NCBI GenBank assembly: GCA_016792935.1
Contig: JAEUJS010000712.1
Location: 1-36,819, forward strand
From: Archangium sp.
GTDB taxonomy: Bacteria > Myxococcota > Myxococcia > Myxococcales > Myxococcaceae
Reading direction: 5' to 3'
Length of the DNA: 36,819 bases
A program made the translations under genes and the position numbers. How positions within the stretch are numbered: position 1 is the first letter of the stretch; every line of letters begins with the position of its first letter. The notes under the pieces are model-generated. The model was not told where the DNA came from. It was given only the letters and a program-made list of their open reading frames with translations, and did not search any database. Positions 21,818 through 29,520 of the stretch are shown piece after piece.

Positions 21818-24517
21818 TTGAAATCGAGGACTTCGTGGAATAACCCCGTGCGCATGCCATCCCACATGACCGCCGCGCAGATTCGCGAGGCGTTTCTCTC
21901 TTTCTTCGAGAAGCAGGCGCATCGACGCATCACTTCGTCGAGCCTGGTTCCGGCCGGTGACCCGACGCTTCTCTTCACGAACGCGGGGATGGTGCAATTC
22001 AAGGACGTCTTCACTGGGCGCGAAACGCGCGACTACTCGCGTGCGACCTCGACGCAAAAATGCGTTCGCGCTGGCGGCAAGCACAACGATCTCGACAACG
22101 TCGGCTTCACTGCGCGCCATCACACGTTCTTCGAGATGCTCGGAAATTTCTCGTTCGGCGATTACTTCAAGGCCGACGCGGTGAAGTGGGCGTGGGATTT
22201 CGTCACCGGCGAATTGAAGATTCCGGTCGAGCGACTCTCGGTCACGGTCTTCAAGGGCGAAGACGGAATTCCGGCTGACGACGAAGCGGCTGAGCTGTGG
22301 GCGAAGGCCGGCGTGCCGCGCAACCGCATTCACCGCCTCGGCAAGGCCGACAACTTCTGGTCGATGGGCGACGTCGGCGCGTGCGGGCCGTGCTCGGAGA
22401 TCTACGTGTACCTCCCCGAGGGACCCGTCGATGAGAAGAACAAGCCTGGCGAGAGCGACGCGTGGTTGGAGATCTGGAACCTCGTCTTCATGCAGTTCGA
22501 GCGAAAGGCCGACGGCACGCTGGTGAATTTGCCGAAGCCGTCGATCGACACCGGCGCGGGTCTGGAGCGCACCGCGGCGTACGTGCAGGGCAAGAAGTCG
22601 AACTACGACACCGATCTCTTCACGGGGATCATCGCGAAGGTCGAGCAGCTTTCCGGCAAGAAGTACGGCGCGACGTGGGGCCCGAACGCGCACTCCGACG
22701 CGGCGATGCGCGTCATTGCCGATCACGCGCGCGCGACGGCGTTCCTCGTGGCGGATGGTGTGCAGCCGTCGAACGAAGGCCGTGGCTACGTGCTCCGCCG
22801 CATCATGCGTCGCGCGATTCGGCACGGTGAGCAGACGCTCGAGCTGGAGAACGTCTTCTTCTTCGAGTGCGTCGACGCGGTGATCGACACCATGTCGGTC
22901 GCGTACCCCGAGCTGAAGGAGAAGCGGTCCTTCCTCCTCGAGGTCGCGAAGCACGAGGAAGAATCGTTCCGCAAGACGCTCAAAAACGGCCGCAAGCGCT
23001 TCACGCAGGAACAGGCGCGCTTGGAGAAGAGCAACTCGAAGGTGATCAGCGGCGAGGCCGCGTGGGATCTGCACCAGACCTACGGCTTCCCGATCGATCT
23101 CACGCAGATCATGGCGCGCGAAGTCGATCTCACCGTCGACATGGACGGCTACGAGAAGGCAAAGGCCGCGTCGAGCACGAGTGGCGCGCTCACCAACGCT
23201 GGAGCGACCGCCGACGCGTACATGAAGCTCGCGTCCGAGCTGAAGGAGACGAAGTTCCTCGGCTACGAGACCACCGGAGCCGAAGGCACCGTCCAGGCGC
23301 TGCTCAAAGGCGGAGCGCGCGTCGAGGTCGTGAAGCAAGGCGACGAGTTCGAGTTCGTGTGTGATCAGACTCCGTTCTACGGAGAGTCCGGCGGCCAGGT
23401 CGGCGACAGCGGCAATGCGAGTGGCGTGGCAAAGCCCCCTGGGGCGACGCCGTCGGGTAGCGAAACGGGCGCGAAGCTCGCGATCAGCGACGCGCAGAAG
23501 CCGGCGGGCGGTTTGATCGTTCACCGCGCGAAGGTGATCAGCGGCTCACTCGCGGTGCACGACAAGCTCACGCTCGAGGTCGACACGATTCGGCGTCAGA
23601 AGATCCGCGCGAATCACTCGGCGACGCACCTGCTGCACAAGGCGCTGAAAGTGGTGCTCGGCGACACCGTGAACCAGAAGGGCTCGGTCGTTTCGCCCGA
23701 GCTGCTCCGCTTCGACTTCTCTCACTACAACCCGATGACGAAGGCCGAGCAGGACAAGGTCGAAGATCTCGTCAACGGCTGGATCCGCGAGAACCAGGAA
23801 TCACAGACGCGCGTGATGGCGATCGCCGATGCGAAGGCTGCGGGAGCCGTCGCGCTCTTCGGCGAGAAGTACGGCGAGCAGGTGCGTGTCGTCACCGTGC
23901 ACTCCGAGAGCACCGAGTTGTGCGGCGGAACGCACGTGAAGCGCTCGGGCGACATCGGCTACTTCCGCATCGAGAGCGAGAGCTCGGTGGCGAGTGGTGT
24001 GCGTCGCATCGTGGCGTTCACTGGAGACGCGGCGGTGAAGGCCTCGCGTGAAGCGGCGGCCGAGCTGCACCAGCGCCTCGAGACCGAAGGCGCGAACGCG
24101 CGAAAGAAGATCAAAGACCTCGAGCGCAAACTCGAAGAGGCCGCGGTGCGCGCTGCGAGCGGAACGGCGAAGGCCGCCGAGAACGTGCAGGAGATCAACG
24201 GCATCAAGTTGGTCACCCAGCGCATCGAGCCCGCGGACGCGAACGTGTTCCGTCAGCTGTGGGACAACTACAAGACCAAAGACGGCTACGTGGTCGGCCT
24301 CGGCGGAACGACTGCCGACGGCAAGGCGCTCGTACTCGTCGGCGTCTCTCAGAACCTGATCAGCCGCGTGAAGGCCGGCGACGCGATTCGCGTGATGGCG
24401 GCGGAGGTCGGCGGCAAAGGCGGCGGCAAGCCCGAGATGGCGCAAGCGGGTGGACCGGATCCATCGAAGATCCCGCAAGCGTTCGAGAAACTGATCTCGC
24501 TGGTGAAGGGCGCCTGA
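21818..24517 (+). CDS. alaS: Alanyl-tRNA synthetase with a short in-frame insertion
   Basis: 899 residues from TTG 21818, or 887 from ATG 21854. It charges tRNA-Ala. The class II catalytic core begins IREAFLSFFEKQAHRRITSS, with DPTLLFTNAGMVQFK and the motif 2 region (FFEMLGNFSFGDYF). The editing domain has the metal site HSATHLLH and CGGTH. A coiled coil and the C-Ala domain (GGKGGGKPEMAQAGG) complete the protein. Between GESGGQVGDSG and the conserved DAQKPAGG there are about 13 more residues than in E. coli AlaS, as I recall that sequence, including AKPPGATPSGS (526-536 counted from ATG 21854). The DNA there is a near-exact copy of the intergenic repeat at 12416. The insertion is at a surface loop of the editing region, and all catalytic motifs are intact. 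Confidence 0.95.
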   Translation: MKSRTSWNNPVRMPSHMTAAQIREAFLSFFEKQAHRRITSSSLVPAGDPTLLFTNAGMVQFKDVFTGRETRDYSRATSTQKCVRAGGKHNDLDNVGFTARHHTFFEMLGNFSFGDYFKADAVKWAWDFVTGELKIPVERLSVTVFKGEDGIPADDEAAELWAKAGVPRNRIHRLGKADNFWSMGDVGACGPCSEIYVYLPEGPVDEKNKPGESDAWLEIWNLVFMQFERKADGTLVNLPKPSIDTGAGLERTAAYVQGKKSNYDTDLFTGIIAKVEQLSGKKYGATWGPNAHSDAAMRVIADHARATAFLVADGVQPSNEGRGYVLRRIMRRAIRHGEQTLELENVFFFECVDAVIDTMSVAYPELKEKRSFLLEVAKHEEESFRKTLKNGRKRFTQEQARLEKSNSKVISGEAAWDLHQTYGFPIDLTQIMAREVDLTVDMDGYEKAKAASSTSGALTNAGATADAYMKLASELKETKFLGYETTGAEGTVQALLKGGARVEVVKQGDEFEFVCDQTPFYGESGGQVGDSGNASGVAKPPGATPSGSETGAKLAISDAQKPAGGLIVHRAKVISGSLAVHDKLTLEVDTIRRQKIRANHSATHLLHKALKVVLGDTVNQKGSVVSPELLRFDFSHYNPMTKAEQDKVEDLVNGWIRENQESQTRVMAIADAKAAGAVALFGEKYGEQVRVVTVHSESTELCGGTHVKRSGDIGYFRIESESSVASGVRRIVAFTGDAAVKASREAAAELHQRLETEGANARKKIKDLERKLEEAAVRAASGTAKAAENVQEINGIKLVTQRIEPADANVFRQLWDNYKTKDGYVVGLGGTTADGKALVLVGVSQNLISRVKAGDAIRVMAAEVGGKGGGKPEMAQAGGPDPSKIPQAFEKLISLVKGA
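23430..23457. repeat. Palindromic dispersed repeat, copy B (inside alaS)
   Basis: CAAAGCCCCCTGGGGCGACG followed by cCGTcGGG matches copy A (12416-12443) at 26 of 28 positions, the first 20 without a mismatch. It reads in frame within alaS as part of AKPPGATPSGS and coincides with a length insertion relative to E. coli AlaS. The inner GCCCC/GGGGC arms can form a hairpin. Confidence 0.7.
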
Positions 24518-24518
24518 A

Positions 24519-25115
24519 GTGCTGCGCTCGCTCGCCGCAGCGCTCGTGCTGTTGGCGAGCTTGAGTGGGTGTCCGAAAGACAAAGAAGACGACTTCGCGA
24601 ACGATCGCACGCTGCAGAAGTTGAAGGCCGAGCAGGAAAGACTTGCGAAGGCTGGCGCTCCCAAAGTCGTCACGCCAGTCGATGAAGATCCGCTCAACGC
24701 GGCGATCGCCAGGCCCATCAAGCCCGAGTCGCTCGGCATTCCGAACGGAGTGGCCGCCGATCTCGACTCCATCGCGCTGACGCTGCTCGAAGTGCAGCAG
24801 TCGCAAACCGCGGGCACGGGGAAGATCTCGCTGACCACCGGCGAGCGGTTCTTGAAGGTGACGCTCGAAGGCACCTCGGCGAAAGAGCTCGAGCTCGACC
24901 TCACAGGCGCGAAGCTGATCAACGGTGATCAGGAGTTCGGCATCGCGCGCGACGTGCAGTTGGCGGCCAAAGGCACGCCGCTCATCACCCGCTTCAGCCC
25001 CGGCAAGGTCCAGAAGTTGATTCTGTATTTCGAGGTGCCTCCCGAGGTGGTTCGCAAAGGCCTGAAGATCATTCTGAGCCACGGGGAGAGCAGAGTAGAA
25101 CTCACTCTCCAATGA
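24519..25115 (+). CDS. Predicted lipoprotein, unknown function
   Basis: 198 residues from GTG 24519, one base after the alaS stop. The N-terminus has a lipoprotein signal (SLAAALVLLASLSGC) with lipobox LSGC. The mature part begins with a charged helix (LQKLKAEQERLAKAG) and continues as a beta-rich domain (LDSIALTLLEVQQSQ, KISLTTGERFLKVTLE, LILYFEVPPEVVRKGLKIIL). The last segment resembles immunoglobulin-like DUF4352-type lipoproteins, in which a 'V.LyFdVP' strand is common. It overlaps the PilZ-Hsp70 gene in ATGA, so alaS, this gene and the fusion are probably one transcription unit. It has no recognised enzymatic motif. Confidence 0.78.
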   Translation: MLRSLAAALVLLASLSGCPKDKEDDFANDRTLQKLKAEQERLAKAGAPKVVTPVDEDPLNAAIARPIKPESLGIPNGVAADLDSIALTLLEVQQSQTAGTGKISLTTGERFLKVTLEGTSAKELELDLTGAKLINGDQEFGIARDVQLAAKGTPLITRFSPGKVQKLILYFEVPPEVVRKGLKIILSHGESRVELTLQ

Positions 25116-27316
25116 CGTCTGAGTCGTCGAACGAGCCCAAAAAGGTCCCGCTGCGGATCCGGCTCCCGTTCGCGACCGAGGCCGAGTTCATCGAGAAGTA
25201 CGGCCAGAACATCACGCGCGGCGGCGTGTTCGTCGCGACCCGTCACGGCAAGCCCGAAGGCACGCCGATCAGCTTTGAATTGGTGCTGCAAGACGGCGTG
25301 CGGCTGATGCGCGGCGAAGGCATCGTGCAGAAGCTCCTCACCGACGAGGGGAGCGGCCGCCACGGCATGCTGGTGCGCTTCACGCGCATCGACACGCGCA
25401 CCAAGGGCCTCATCGATCTCATCGTCGAGAAGCGTGAAGGCCACACCCAGGCCGAGCCGCCGGCGAGCTCTGCGTCGCAACCGCCGCCGTCGTCATCGAC
25501 TTCGGGCGTGCGTCCCGCGGTTCCGGCGTCGTCATCGACCTCGGGCCTGCGCCCGGCCGTTCCCTCTTCGTCGCAATCTGGACTGCGTTCACCGATCACA
25601 TCAGCCGACAGGTCGGCTGGGGCAGTCGCCAGCTCGCTGACGCCTGCTCCGGGTTCCGCGCCTGTGAAGAAGGGCCCGGTGCCGTTCGCCGACGACATCG
25701 TGATCGGCATCGATCTCGGCACCACCACGTGTCGAGCCGCCGTCGTCGTCGACGGGCAGCCGAAGTTGATTCCGATTCCGTCCGAGCGTGGAGCCTTCGC
25801 GCTGCCGAGCGTCGTGGCGTTCGACACGGTGAAAGATCGAGTGCTCATTGGGTCGGCGGCGAAGAAGCACCGCGTCGATCATCCCGAGAGCGCCGTCATC
25901 GGCTTCAAGCGCCTGATGGGCCGCCGCGCCCAGAGCAAGAAGGTGCGTGAGCTGGCGAAGGTCTCTCCGTACACGTTCGCTTCCGATCCCGAAGGTGACG
26001 TCGGCATCGAGCTCGCGGGCCGCGTGTTCTCGATCTCCGAGTTCGCGCTGCATCTGCTGAAGGAACTCAAGAACGCCGCGCAAGACTTCCTCGGCCGCGA
26101 GCTGACGCGCGCCGTGTTGTGCGTGCCCGCCTGGTACACGGACCACCAACGCGCCGCCGTGCTGCAGAGCGGAAAGATGGCCGGCCTCGACGTGGTGAAC
26201 ATCTTGAACGAGCCCTCGGCGGTCGCGCTCGCGTTCGGGTACGGGCGCGGTCTCGCTCGCAAGCGCGTGCTCGTCTACGACCTGGGCGGCGGCACGTTCG
26301 ACGCCAGCGTGGTCGAGATCACCGGCGACGATCTGGAAGCGGTGAGCACGGGCGGCGACAACTTCCTCGGTGGGATGGACTTCGATGCCCGCCTCGCCGA
26401 AGCGCTGATCGGCACGATGGAAGAAGGCCCGCGCAATCACCTCCTCGAGTCGCGCATGACCGTCGAGCGCGTGAAGGACGCGGCCGAGGTCACGAAGATC
26501 GCGCTCTCGGAAAAAGAGCTCGCGCCCGTCCACGTGCCCTTCGCTTCGGTCGACGCGGGCGGCAACCCGGTGGACCTGCGCGTGGAAGTGGAGCGCGCGT
26601 TCCTCGAGAGCGCCACACAGGATCTCGTCGATCGCACCGGTCAGGTCACGCAGGCCGTGCTCGAGGCCGCGAAGCTCTCTCCACAGAGCCTCGATGAGGT
26701 GCTGCTCGTCGGGGGCCAGTCGCGCGCGCCCGCGGTCCGCCGTCACCTCGAGAAAATTCTCGCGCGTCCGGCGCGCACCGACATCGATCCCGCTGGGGCC
26801 GTCGCGCTTGGCGCTGCGCTGCTCGGCCACTCGCTGGTGCAACGTGAACGGGGCAAGCGCGGGCTCTCCCTCGCTGAGGTGCTCAGCTCTCCCATCGGCG
26901 TTGCGGTGAAGGGCGGCGGTTTCCGTCGGGTGCTCGAGCGCAACACCCGGCTCCCGGCGGAGAAGTCGCTCGCCCTGCCCGTGCAGGCCAATCAGACGCT
27001 CAAGTTCGCCGTGATGCAGGGCACCAGCACGCGCGCTGAAGAGAACGAATACCTCGGAGCGCTCTCGCTCTTGTCCGAGCGCGCCGGCGAGATGAACGTG
27101 CGCTTCGCGGTGACCGCCGATGGACGGCTCTCGCTCTCGGCGACGACTCCGACCGGCAAGGCCGCCACCGTGCAATTCGCCACCAGCGAGGCGAGCGAAG
27201 AGCTCCAGGCCAGGCTGCTCGCCGAATCACCGCTCCCCGGTGAAGAGGGAAATCGCCCCACCCGCTCCGGCCTCTTCACCGGCCTGAAGAAACTCTTCGG
27301 TTCCAACTCGAGCTGA
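25112..27316 (+). CDS. PilZ-like domain fused to an Hsp70 chaperone
   Basis: 734 residues. Residues 1-112 are a PilZ-like domain of the Myxococcus paralogous type (TIGR02266): VPLRIRLPFATEAEFIEKYG, QNITRGGVFVATR. The canonical RxxxR and D/NxSxxG c-di-GMP contacts are imperfect (RIR; NITRGG). Residues 112-190 are a Pro/Ser linker with a repeated SSSTSG(V/L)RPAVP unit. From about 193 the Hsp70 nucleotide domain starts IVIGIDLGTTTCRAAVVVDG, with VLVYDLGGGTFDASVVEI and EVLLVGGQSRAPAVRRHL. The substrate-binding beta domain follows (SPIGVAVKGG, LPAEKSLALPV), but the helical lid and EEVD tail are missing; the protein ends SGLFTGLKKLFGSNSS. It may link chaperone activity to second-messenger or protein signals. 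It is encoded downstream of alaS by operon overlap, without DnaJ or GrpE nearby. Confidence 0.9.
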   Translation: MTSESSNEPKKVPLRIRLPFATEAEFIEKYGQNITRGGVFVATRHGKPEGTPISFELVLQDGVRLMRGEGIVQKLLTDEGSGRHGMLVRFTRIDTRTKGLIDLIVEKREGHTQAEPPASSASQPPPSSSTSGVRPAVPASSSTSGLRPAVPSSSQSGLRSPITSADRSAGAVASSLTPAPGSAPVKKGPVPFADDIVIGIDLGTTTCRAAVVVDGQPKLIPIPSERGAFALPSVVAFDTVKDRVLIGSAAKKHRVDHPESAVIGFKRLMGRRAQSKKVRELAKVSPYTFASDPEGDVGIELAGRVFSISEFALHLLKELKNAAQDFLGRELTRAVLCVPAWYTDHQRAAVLQSGKMAGLDVVNILNEPSAVALAFGYGRGLARKRVLVYDLGGGTFDASVVEITGDDLEAVSTGGDNFLGGMDFDARLAEALIGTMEEGPRNHLLESRMTVERVKDAAEVTKIALSEKELAPVHVPFASVDAGGNPVDLRVEVERAFLESATQDLVDRTGQVTQAVLEAAKLSPQSLDEVLLVGGQSRAPAVRRHLEKILARPARTDIDPAGAVALGAALLGHSLVQRERGKRGLSLAEVLSSPIGVAVKGGGFRRVLERNTRLPAEKSLALPVQANQTLKFAVMQGTSTRAEENEYLGALSLLSERAGEMNVRFAVTADGRLSLSATTPTGKAATVQFATSEASEELQARLLAESPLPGEEGNRPTRSGLFTGLKKLFGSNSS

Positions 27317-27323
27317 GCCCATT

Positions 27324-27339
27324 GCGCCGAGGTAGGCGC
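27324..27339 (+). other. Weak hairpin between the Hsp70 fusion and the calpain gene
   Basis: GCGCC (27324-27328) pairs with GGCGC (27335-27339) around a 6-base loop, starting 8 bases after the Hsp70 stop. A T-run (27360-27365) comes about 20 bases later, too far for a classical terminator. It may reduce read-through into the calpain gene, whose own CAGGAG ribosome site follows. Confidence 0.3.
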
Positions 27340-27382
27340 TTGCCCCACACTGCCGCGTCTTTTTTCAGGAGCCCCGCACCTC

Positions 27383-29152
27383 ATGCCCGTCAACATCAAC
27401 GACCGTCGTCTCTCGACTCTGTATTCCCGCTGGCAGCGCGACACCCAGCCCATCGGCAAGGAGCAGGCGCTCGAGATCCTCTCCCACGCCGGTGACTCGA
27501 GCCGTTGGTCGCAGGTGAATCTGCTCGCCGAGCTGAAGAAGCCGGGCATGACGACCGAGAAGCAGATCGCTGTCGCGGCCGCGGGCATCACGGCCAATGA
27601 GAAGAAAGACATCGAGTCGATTCTCGACAACGGCACCGTGCCGCTCGACCCCGCCGCGCGCTCGTTCCTCGAGCAGGTCGTCGGTCGTTCGCCGAGTGGT
27701 CCGACACCGCCCACGCCTCCCAATCCGCCGCCGAACCCGAACATCGTCAACGGGCTCTCCGTGACCGGCAACCAGGCCAACGGTCTGTCGGGCACCACGA
27801 AGGCCGGAGCGACCATCGAGGCGATCAACATCACCACCGCGCCCGGTGGTCGTCTCCACATGGAAGACACCATGGTGATCGGCACGGCCGACGCGCAGGG
27901 CAAGTTCAGCATGGCGAAGCTGACCGGCGATCAGGCCATGCGCGAGGGCGATCTCGTTCGCATGCGCGCGCGCTACGCCGACGGCACCACGTCTGACTGG
28001 ATGACGGTGAAGGCCACCGGCATCGAGGCGAAGGACTCGCGCAACGCGGTCGTCGCGCTCTTCCGCATCGGCGCCACCGACGCGGGCAACGGCAAGGTCG
28101 ACATCAGCAACATCAACGCGAGCCGTCAGGTCTCGGAGCCCGGCGCGAAGTTGCAGTTCACCAACGCGCGCACCGGCGAGAAGACCGAAGTCACCATCAC
28201 CGACATCGGCGGCTTCCCTCCCGGCTTCAAGCTGAACGGCAAGGCCGGCGACTCGTTCTCGATCGCCGCGAGCGATGGCGTGAACAACACCGACTTCGCC
28301 ACCAAGGTCGGCAACGTGACGGTGCCGGGTGGTGCTCCGGCGACGACCGATCTCATTCCTGATCCGGCGCTGCACAAGGACGAGCTCGACTCGGCCGGCA
28401 AGCCGAAGTTCAACAAGGTGAACTTCACCGGCCCGCTCTTCGTGGACGGCGTGAAGGCCGAAGACGTGCAGCAGGGTCAGATCGGCGACTGCTATTTCCC
28501 CGCGGCGATGGCGGCGATCGCGAAGCACAACCCCGACGCGATCAACAACCTCATCAAGGACAACGGCGACGGCACGTACACCGTGACCTTCAAGCAGAAG
28601 GACTGGGCGACGGGCCGCTACAAGGACGTGCCGGTGAAGGTCGACGGCGATCTCTACGCGCGCTCGTACGGTGGTGCGTTGTACGGCCGCAGCGCGAACA
28701 GCTCCGACCCCAAGAAGATGGAGCTGTGGTTCCCGCTCGTCGAGAAGGCCTACGCGCAGTGGAAGGGCAGCTACGACACCATCGGCAACGGCGGCCACGT
28801 CAGCGACGTGTTCGAAGACTGCCTGGGCGTCGAGGCGAGCTCGCTGGGCATCAGCTACTCGGGCAACGATCGCGTCTGGGCGCAGGTCACCAAGAACGTC
28901 GACGCCAAGAAGCCGATCGGCGCCGGGACCTACGGCGAAGATCGCGAGGCGATGTATACGAACACCGGCGTCTACGCGAACCACGCCTACTCGGTGATGG
29001 GCTACGAGAAGTCGGGCAACGATCGCTTCGTCATCGTGCGCAACCCGTGGGGTGAGTCGGAGCCCGCGGGCAACGGCCCCAACGACGGCATCTTCAAGCT
29101 GAAGCTCGAAGACTTCACCAAGCTCTACCAGTCGTTGTACTTCCAGGAGTAA
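27383..29152 (+). CDS. Calpain-type (C2) cysteine protease
   Basis: 589 residues, with no signal peptide. The N-terminal 115 residues are helical and of unknown type (MPVNINDRRLSTLYSRWQRD). A proline linker (PTPPTPPNPPPNPN) follows, then about 200 residues of beta-sandwich character resembling bacterial Ig-like modules (NGLSGTTKAGATIEAINI; KVDISNINASRQVSEPGAKL). Residues about 330-589 are a calpain papain-fold domain with the full triad: Cys370 in QGQIGDCYFPAA, His534 in ANHAYSVMGY, and Asn554 in VRNPWGESEP. The usual GDCW is GDCY. In eukaryotes such enzymes are calcium-activated; here the regulation is unknown. An ATG at 27383 follows the AGGAG site. The next gene starts 5 bp after the stop, suggesting that the two products work together. 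Confidence 0.88.
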   Translation: MPVNINDRRLSTLYSRWQRDTQPIGKEQALEILSHAGDSSRWSQVNLLAELKKPGMTTEKQIAVAAAGITANEKKDIESILDNGTVPLDPAARSFLEQVVGRSPSGPTPPTPPNPPPNPNIVNGLSVTGNQANGLSGTTKAGATIEAINITTAPGGRLHMEDTMVIGTADAQGKFSMAKLTGDQAMREGDLVRMRARYADGTTSDWMTVKATGIEAKDSRNAVVALFRIGATDAGNGKVDISNINASRQVSEPGAKLQFTNARTGEKTEVTITDIGGFPPGFKLNGKAGDSFSIAASDGVNNTDFATKVGNVTVPGGAPATTDLIPDPALHKDELDSAGKPKFNKVNFTGPLFVDGVKAEDVQQGQIGDCYFPAAMAAIAKHNPDAINNLIKDNGDGTYTVTFKQKDWATGRYKDVPVKVDGDLYARSYGGALYGRSANSSDPKKMELWFPLVEKAYAQWKGSYDTIGNGGHVSDVFEDCLGVEASSLGISYSGNDRVWAQVTKNVDAKKPIGAGTYGEDREAMYTNTGVYANHAYSVMGYEKSGNDRFVIVRNPWGESEPAGNGPNDGIFKLKLEDFTKLYQSLYFQE

Positions 29153-29157
29153 CCCAC

Positions 29158-29517
29158 ATGGCCAAGCCCCCTGAACCGATCGAAGACGTCATTCCTCACG
29201 CGACCCTGGTGGTCGATGCGGAGGTCGTCGAGGTGATCAAGACCGGCCCACAGCCGCCGAAGATCGAAGCGAAGCCTGGAGCGACCAGCACCGGCCAGAA
29301 GACCGCCTCGCAGACCGTGAAGCTGAAGGTGAAGCGCGTGCTGTTCGGCGAGAAGATCGCTGAGGTCGTCGTCGAGAAGCCCGAGGCCGGTTACGCGCTG
29401 AAGGCCGGCAACCACGGCCCGTTCTTGATCGACTCGACGAAGACGATCCTCGGCCGCTACGGCCCTGACTCGTACAGCTTCGAGCGGATCGAGAAGGCGC
29501 TCGCGTCGAAGCGCTGA
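29158..29517 (+). CDS. Small protein of possible OB/NTR fold, calpain neighbour
   Basis: 119 residues, starting 5 bp after the calpain stop and ending 3 bp before the LRR gene. It has no signal peptide or membrane segment. The strand pattern ATLVVDAEVVEVIKTG, then TVKLKVKRVLFGEKIAEVVV, then AGYALKAGNHGPFLID looks like bacterial NTR/TIMP-like OB-fold domains ('VVvGkVvev ... f.VervlkG'). The NTR fold includes protease inhibitors, so a role as inhibitor or chaperone of the calpain is conceivable, but the match is by eye and weak. The end (ILGRYGPDSYSFERIEKAL) is unlike TIMP. The function is unknown. Confidence 0.62.
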   Translation: MAKPPEPIEDVIPHATLVVDAEVVEVIKTGPQPPKIEAKPGATSTGQKTASQTVKLKVKRVLFGEKIAEVVVEKPEAGYALKAGNHGPFLIDSTKTILGRYGPDSYSFERIEKALASKR

Positions 29518-29520
29518 CGC

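Noticed and set aside
21800-23524. Long minus-strand frame opposite alaS
   Set aside because: Same antisense shadow effect; AlaS motifs on the plus strand are unambiguous.
25601-27175. Long minus-strand frame opposite the Hsp70 fusion
   Set aside because: Arg/His/Glu-rich antisense shadow without a ribosome site or recognisable domain.
27329-27350. A GG...TTGC arrangement like a sigma-54 promoter before the calpain gene
   Set aside because: The GG-to-GC spacing is one base off the strict -24/-12 distance.
29163-29176. AAGCCCCCTG at the start of the calpain neighbour as a third copy of the 28-bp repeat
   Set aside because: Only 10 bases match and the palindrome is not completed.
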